64,000 bases of DNA, taken from Nonomuraea jabiensis (lineage in GTDB: Bacteria > Actinomycetota > Actinomycetes > Streptosporangiales > Streptosporangiaceae). The position numbers and the translations under genes are program-made. Location: contig NZ_JACHMB010000001.1 of NCBI RefSeq assembly GCF_014204795.1, positions 620,001 to 684,000 of the forward strand, read 5' to 3'. The notes beneath the pieces were generated by a model. The model saw nothing but the letters and a program-made list of their open reading frames with translations. It had not been told where the DNA came from and made no database searches. This document shows, piece after piece, positions 60,097 through 64,000 of the stretch. Position 1 is the stretch's first letter. Each line of letters begins with the position of its first letter.

Positions 60097-60759
60097 ATGT
60101 TCAAGGCATGGCGGAGAAGCCGAGCCGTGCGACGGATCCAGCCCGGAAACGGACGCTCACTCAGACGTTTTCGCTGGTGGCAGCCACTTTCCCGGGCTTT
60201 GTTCTATCTTCCGCTGAAGAACGATGATGGCCGGCAGGTGGTCTACGCCATCGACGTCAACCATGTGCAGCGGTTCCTGTCCGACGACGGCAAAGGTAAA
60301 GCCCACCTGTACCTCGACGGCAAGCATCACGCCGAGTCCAAGCTCCCTGCCGCGTTTCCCGTCCAGGGCGGCACGATCGAAGTAGCGTCGTCAGCCTTCG
60401 GCCTCAAGCGCTGCCACTACGTCACCGACGAGGGAACCGAGCACCAGCTCATCCCGGACCGGAGCTCCAGCGAAGGGCGCCGCGCGCACCTCGACCGCGC
60501 GCACCCCGTACTGAGCCGCTGGATCGGCTTCCTCTCGCTGATCCTGCTCGTCATCCCACTGCTTCTCCTCATCCCGCAGCTCATCGAAGTGGCCTTCAAG
60601 ATTCCCCCCGTAACTGAGCGCTTCGGGACTTTCACCTCACCCATCCGTCTGCCGGCCTGGCTCAACTTCACGCTCGCGCTCGGTGCCGCTGCGGCCGGCT
60701 GGGAGCGCGCACTGCGCCTGCGCTACAACTGGTTGCTGGACTCCATGGCCAAGGGATGA
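60097..60759 (+). CDS. Hypothetical membrane protein, 220 aa
   Basis: No family recognised. A basic N-terminal region (~1-45) and a beta-like cytosolic part (YAIDVNHVQRFL, AHLYLDGKHHAESKL) are followed by two hydrophobic helices (IGFLSLILLVIPLLLLIPQL and LNFTLALGAAAAGWERAL). ATG 60097 has GGAG six bases upstream; TTG 60025 would extend the N-terminus. It is 128 bases downstream of the merR gene, on the same strand. The 3' end overlaps a minus-strand frame. Confidence 0.65.
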   Translation: MFKAWRRSRAVRRIQPGNGRSLRRFRWWQPLSRALFYLPLKNDDGRQVVYAIDVNHVQRFLSDDGKGKAHLYLDGKHHAESKLPAAFPVQGGTIEVASSAFGLKRCHYVTDEGTEHQLIPDRSSSEGRRAHLDRAHPVLSRWIGFLSLILLVIPLLLLIPQLIEVAFKIPPVTERFGTFTSPIRLPAWLNFTLALGAAAAGWERALRLRYNWLLDSMAKG

Positions 60760-60989
60760 CGGCGGCTCTGCTCGTCCTCGTCCGGCCAGGACACACCAAG
60801 CAGCCGAAGCCCAGCCTCCACCGCCATCGCCCGCCTGGCCGCGCCCGTCCCCACCAGGTTGTCCCTCAGGTGCGCGCACGCCTCCCCCATGAGGTCCCGT
60901 ACGGCGGCCATCGCCGTGCCGACCGCCCCCGAGCCCCATGGCTCCAGCCCTTCGGTCCGGGCCCGCAGCGCAGCGGCGGCCCCCGTCAT
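60723..60989 (-). CDS. Small hypothetical protein, 88 aa
   Basis: ATG 60989 opens a frame with coherent actinomycete codon use (GSGAVGTAMAAVRDLMGEACAHLRDNLVGTGAARRAMAVEAGLRLLGVSWPDEDEQSRR). Helical, no signal or membrane segment. The frame continues upstream without a stop, so this could be the end of a larger broken gene or a separate small gene. It overlaps the convergent gene by 37 bases. Function unknown. Confidence 0.4.
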   Translation of the reverse strand: MTGAAAALRARTEGLEPWGSGAVGTAMAAVRDLMGEACAHLRDNLVGTGAARRAMAVEAGLRLLGVSWPDEDEQSRRHPLAMESSNQL

Positions 60990-61057
60990 GATCCCCGCGG
61001 CCTCCTCCACCCGGCGTGCCCCGTCCAGGGGCCGTTCACGGAACTGAGATAGGCCGC

Positions 61058-62086
61058 CTACACCGATCCTTCCCCGACCTTGGAAGTCACGGGTGCGGTC
61101 CCGGACGCGCCCGGCAAGCCCCGCGCACCCACCCAGGCGAGCGCGGTGGACAGAGTCCAGAGCACCGCGCACTGGGCGCAGACCATCGTCCACGAGGCGC
61201 CCTCGGGAAGGTTTTCGAGCAGGGGCAGCCGCACCATCAGCAGGAGCAGCCCGGTGGCCGTCATGGCCAGCGCCCATGACGGGGAGCTCCGGCGGGCGAG
61301 AACGACCACGGCGCCCGCCGCCCATACGAGGATCGTCGTGCCGAAGCCCAGCCACAGGTAGGGCCAGTCCAGGTCGTACGGTCGCAGGGCGACGACCAGC
61401 CAGGTGCCGCCCAGCACCGCCAGGCCGGCGGCCGGCGGTGACAGGGTGGCCGCCCACGACCGGCGTCGCGGCGTGATATCGCTGTGGAAGCCCATCAGGA
61501 GCGCGATCACCGGCGCCGCTGTGAACACCAGGGTCGCGGGTTCCGACAGCGGCCGGTCGGTCAGGGGCCCGGCCAGGATCATCGGGATCAGCGTGTAGAT
61601 CAGTGGGGCTGACACACCGATCACGGCCGTGACCTTCGCCGTCCTGACGTGGCCGCGCATGATCGCCACGAACGCGATGGCCGAGCATAAGTCCGCTGCG
61701 GAGACGGCGGTCGACACCAGCCGTTCGACGGAGCCTGGCGTGCCCGTCCACGCGACGTCCGTACCGAACGCCAGCGCGTGTCCCCATTGCAGGAACTGGA
61801 TGACACTGGCCACGGCCTGATAGCCCAGTCCGAGCAGTGCCACGAGCCGGACGGCCTCACCCCAGGCGACCAGGCGGGGAGACGCGCCCGGGCCGCCGAG
61901 ACGCACCCGTAAGGACAGAGAGAGCACGCTGGCGATCTCGCCCCACCGGGGCCGCGGGTTCGCCTCGTCGGGCGCCTCGCCCGACAGCTCCATGAAGGCG
62001 TCCACCATCTCCTCCTCGCGCTCGGCGCGGTAGGAGGCCGGCAGCAGGCGTAAGACGGAGCGGTAGCGCTGTTCGAGCAGGTTCAT
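61058..62086 (-). CDS. Membrane protein of PadR operon
   Basis: 342 residues. An N-terminal amphipathic prefix (YRSVLRLLPASYRAEREEEMVDAFMEL) of the permease-prefix type precedes about eight hydrophobic helices without a known catalytic motif. Such prefix-bearing membrane proteins are regularly paired with PadR regulators. ATG 62086 overlaps the padR stop by four bases (ATGA), so they form an operon under the palindrome at 62418-62446. Confidence 0.75.
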   Translation of the reverse strand: MNLLEQRYRSVLRLLPASYRAEREEEMVDAFMELSGEAPDEANPRPRWGEIASVLSLSLRVRLGGPGASPRLVAWGEAVRLVALLGLGYQAVASVIQFLQWGHALAFGTDVAWTGTPGSVERLVSTAVSAADLCSAIAFVAIMRGHVRTAKVTAVIGVSAPLIYTLIPMILAGPLTDRPLSEPATLVFTAAPVIALLMGFHSDITPRRRSWAATLSPPAAGLAVLGGTWLVVALRPYDLDWPYLWLGFGTTILVWAAGAVVVLARRSSPSWALAMTATGLLLLMVRLPLLENLPEGASWTMVCAQCAVLWTLSTALAWVGARGLPGASGTAPVTSKVGEGSV

Positions 62087-62412
62087 GCGGCGCCTCCGGC
62101 CGTCCTGGCCCGCAGGCGGGTGGTGGCGGCCTCGGCGGTGGCGGCCATCCTGGCGGCCTCTTCCCTGAGCGCCTTGGCGCCATCGTCGGTCAGCCGGTAG
62201 TAGCGGCGAAGCCGTCCGTTCTGGGCCTCTTCCCGGTCGAGTTCGACCAGGCCGGCCGCCGAGAGCCGGTCGAGCACGCCGTACAGGGTGCCGATCTTGA
62301 GTTGCACGTGCCCGTCGGACAGCCGATCGACCTCCTGGACGATTCCGTAGCCGTGCCGGGGCTCATCCGCCAGCGCGGTCATCGCAAGGAACATGGACTC
62401 CGTGATGTTCAC
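62083..62412 (-). CDS. PadR family transcriptional regulator
   Basis: 109 residues: a PadR winged helix (MFLAMTALADEPRHGYGIVQEVDRLSDGHVQLKIGTLYGVLDRLSAAGLVELDREEAQNGRLRRYYRLTDDGAKAL) and a short C-terminal helix. GTG 62412 is chosen because it starts just downstream of the inverted repeat and of the conserved N-terminus. It likely represses its own operon, releasing the membrane protein in response to an unknown compound. Confidence 0.9.
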   Translation of the reverse strand: MNITESMFLAMTALADEPRHGYGIVQEVDRLSDGHVQLKIGTLYGVLDRLSAAGLVELDREEAQNGRLRRYYRLTDDGAKALREEAARMAATAEAATTRLRARTAGGAA

Positions 62413-62417
62413 CCATG

Positions 62418-62446
62418 CACGATATCCTGACTTACAAGATATCGTG
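62418..62446. promoter_or_regulatory. PadR operator, 9-11-9 inverted repeat
   Basis: CACGATATC (62418-62426) and GATATCGTG (62438-62446) are perfect complements separated by 11 bases, six bases before the padR start. This is the expected autoregulatory site. Confidence 0.75.
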
Positions 62447-62468
62447 AAGAATGCTGCGATGGCAGCGG

Positions 62469-62604
62469 TCACCGAATGGGGACGTGGCACCAGACCACGC
62501 GTTCCGCTCGCTCGGTGAGGTACGTTCCCCACGTCCCCTCGCAGATCGCGGCGACGGTGGCGATACCCAAACCTCCGGGCCGCCTCATATGAGGTATCCA
62601 GTCA
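62469..62604 (-). pseudogene. C-terminal fragment of an HATPase-domain protein, split by transposon
   Basis: On the minus strand, the frame entering from the transposon side reads DWIPHMRRPGGLGIATVAAI followed by CEGTWGTYLTE and ends at TGA 62469. This resembles the last strands of RsbW-like HATPase domains (G-loop GGLGIATV, then a WG segment). The N-terminal part is absent on this side; the sequence right of the transposon (63987-64000) reads PADW in the same direction and would join in frame. The gene was therefore interrupted by insertion. Confidence 0.65.
62596..62604. repeat. Left copy of 9-base direct repeat flanking TnpB element
   Basis: ATCCAGTCA here recurs at 63986-63994, immediately outside the right end of the element. 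If the element ends between them this is a target duplication; IS605 elements do not normally duplicate the target, so the match could also be chance. A perfect palindrome CCTCATATGAGG (62583-62594) lies just outside. Confidence 0.45.
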
Positions 62605-62755
62605 TCGGCTACCTCCGAGGAGACCCCCGCCTTCAGGCAGTGGAGGGATCGGACTCCTGCGAAGCAGGGCAGGAGCAGGCGATTCGCCGTCAGGCAGACC
62701 GCTGTCTACGACAATCGAGCAGTACTTGGCTGGTCTTCCTGCAAAAATGTGAGGC

Positions 62756-63862
62756 GTGGCGCAGCTGATGAAGCGGGCCTACAAGTACCGCTTCCACCCG
62801 ACCCCCGAGCAGGCCGATGAGCTTGCCCGGACGTTCGGCTGTGTGCGTCTGGTCTACAACAAGGCATTGGAGGAGCGGACCCGCGCCTACGCTCTGGAAG
62901 GCAGGCGGGTCTCTTATGTGGAGTCCTCCGCCGCGTTGACGGCGTGGAAGAAGACACCCGAGCTGGCGTTCCTGGGTGAGGTGTCGTCGGTGCCGTTGCA
63001 GCAGGCGCTGCGCCACCTGCAGGCGGCGTTCGCGAACTTCTTCGCGCGCAGGGCGAAGTACCCGACCTTCAAGAGCAAGAAGAAGGCACGCGCGAGCGCG
63101 GAGTACACCCGCTCGGCGTTCCGCTGGCGCGATGGCCGGCTGTTCCTGGCGAAGATGGACGCGCCGCTGGACATCGTGTGGTCGCGTCCGCTGCCCGAGG
63201 GGGCCGAGCCGTCCACGGTCACCGTCTCCCGGGATGCGGCCGGGCGGTGGTTCGTCTCCATCCTCCTCGAGGAGAAGATTGCGCCGCTGCCGCCGGTCGA
63301 GTCGTCGGTGGGGGTGGACGCGGGTATCACGGCGCTGGCCACGCTGTCGACCGGTGAGAAGATCGTGAACCCGTGTCATGAGCGTGCCGACCGGCGCAAG
63401 CTGGCCCGGGCTCAGCGGTCACTCGCCCGTAAGGGGAAGGGGTCGAGCAACCGGGCCAGGGCCCGGCTGCGCGTGGCGAAGGTGTACGCCCGGATCGCCG
63501 ACCGGCGCCGGGACCATCTGCACAAGGTGACCACACGGCTTGTTCGCGAGAACCAAGTGATCGCCGTGGAGGACCTGACGGTCCGCAACCTGGTCAAGAA
63601 CCGCTCGCTGGCCCGCGCCGTCTCGGATGCGGCCTGACGGGAGTTGCGGATGATGCTGGAGTACAAGGCCGCCTGGTACGGGCGCACGCTGGTGGTAGTG
63701 GACCGCTGGTTCCCCTCCTCCAAGCTGTGCTCGGCCTGCGGGACCCTGCAGGAAGCGATGCCGTTGAACGTCCGGGAATGGACCTGTGGCTGCGGCGCGG
63801 TCCACGACCGGGACGTCAACGCCGCGAAGAATGTGCTCGCCGCCGGGCTGGCGGAGAGCTGA
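62756..63862 (+). pseudogene. tnpB: TnpB RNA-guided nuclease gene with internal TGA
   Basis: Codons 1-293 and 295-368 are in the same frame, separated by TGA at 63635-63637. The stop most likely replaced TGG (Trp) in the conserved DAxWRELR segment before MMLEYKAAWYGR. All RuvC catalytic residues are retained: Asp188 (GVDAGIT), Glu272 (IAVEDL) and Asp353 (DRDVNAAKN), plus a C4 zinc finger (Cys325, 328, 344, 346). The N-terminal HTH/OmegaRNA-binding segment (KRAYKYRFHPTPEQADELARTFG) is intact. One nonsense mutation would therefore explain its inactivity. GTG 62756 start. Confidence 0.85.
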
Positions 63863-63986
63863 AACGCCTGTGGAGCTGGTGTCAGACCTCAACGAGAGTC
63901 CTCTCGGGCGGGCGACCGGCGGTGAAGCAGGAAGGCCGACCGGCGACGGTTGGAATCCCCCTCGTTTACGAGGGGGAGGAGGTCAA
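63800..63986 (+). ncRNA. Probable omega RNA of TnpB (3' end region)
   Basis: In TnpB elements the guide RNA scaffold is transcribed from the 3' end of tnpB through the right end, and the guide is the sequence just beyond it. Here a repeated GCGACCGGC motif and the final hairpin precede TCAA, after which the guide would begin TCCAGTCAGCCGGG at 63987. The 5' end is not determinable by eye. Confidence 0.5.
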
Positions 63987-64000
63987 TCCAGTCAGCCGGG

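Larger units (their letters stand above)
62605..63986 (+). mobile_element. IS605/IS1341-type TnpB-only insertion element
   Basis: About 1.4 kb with a single tnpB gene and no tnpA transposase. The right end shows the subterminal hairpin CCCCCTCG-TTTA-CGAGGGGG (63957-63976) followed by TCAA (63983-63986), the cleavage-type tetranucleotide of this family. The left end contains a smaller hairpin (CCGCCTTCAGGC region, about 62627-62640). Exact left boundary is uncertain by about 20 bases. It interrupts an HATPase-domain gene. Confidence 0.7.

Noticed and set aside
62756..63862. Cas12-type CRISPR nuclease
   Set aside because: Size (368 codons), zinc finger and terminal hairpin fit TnpB; no repeats or adaptation genes are present.

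Overview
The window is about 64 kb of very high-GC DNA with dense short-spaced genes, many GTG/TTG starts and frequent convergent overlaps of 20-40 bases. The gene content (several AfsR/TetR/LacI/MerR/PadR-type regulators, STAS/HATPase anti-sigma network proteins, universal stress protein, DUF1707, DUF2079, DUF4184 and DUF418 membrane proteins) is that of a filamentous actinomycete, probably of the Streptosporangiales (Nonomuraea-like). The genus is inference only. No rRNA, tRNA, prophage or CRISPR array was recognised.

Layout. 1-8 kb: the 3' part of tex with a long Arg/Gly/Asp tail, a hypothetical gene, a gene remnant, a TetR regulator divergent from a saccharopine-dehydrogenase-like gene plus an IlvD/Edd dehydratase, and a 28-residue membrane peptide. 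8-16.5 kb: secreted protein, STAS protein, phosphotriesterase-family hydrolase, a methionyl-tRNA synthetase preceded by a Met-rich leader peptide, APC permease, universal stress protein, DUF998 protein, aldo/keto reductase remnant, MEDS/HATPase regulator and DUF1707 protein. 16.5-25.5 kb: lipoprotein, DUF2079 protein, a divergent glycosyltransferase/PIG-L deacetylase pair, LPG-synthase-type membrane protein and a large AfsR-type regulator. 25.5-33 kb: DedA-like gene behind an iron box, DUF1508 protein, D-Ala-D-Ala carboxypeptidase, and an Opp/Nik-type ABC importer whose two permeases are fused and which lies behind a Zur-like box.

33-41 kb: a LacI regulator divergent from two coupled small genes with twin palindromic operators, DUF4267 protein, patatin, CutA-like protein, a frameshifted kinase remnant, a cyclase/MmgE-PrpD pair, an RNA methyltransferase and a DUF4184 protein. 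41-55.8 kb: cation transporter, a substrate-binding/von Willebrand A protein, a sigma factor with an anti-sigma-like membrane extension, then a seven-gene cell-surface polysaccharide operon (small membrane protein, FemAB/CelD-like acyltransferase, two GT2 glycosyltransferases, polysaccharide deacetylase, flippase, and an 1139-residue membrane protein with a Ser/Glu/Gly repeat tail), followed by DUF418. 55.8-64 kb: acetyltransferase, uridine kinase-like protein, lipoprotein peptidase with a divergent MerR regulator and two MerR-type promoters, a PadR/membrane-protein operon, and a TnpB transposon with a nonsense codon that has split an ATPase-domain gene.

The regulatory layer is the most informative part. 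Recognisable boxes for iron (IdeR/DmdR), zinc (Zur), LacI, MerR, PadR and TetR, a probable methionine attenuator, and several probable leaderless promoters can be read directly from the sequence.
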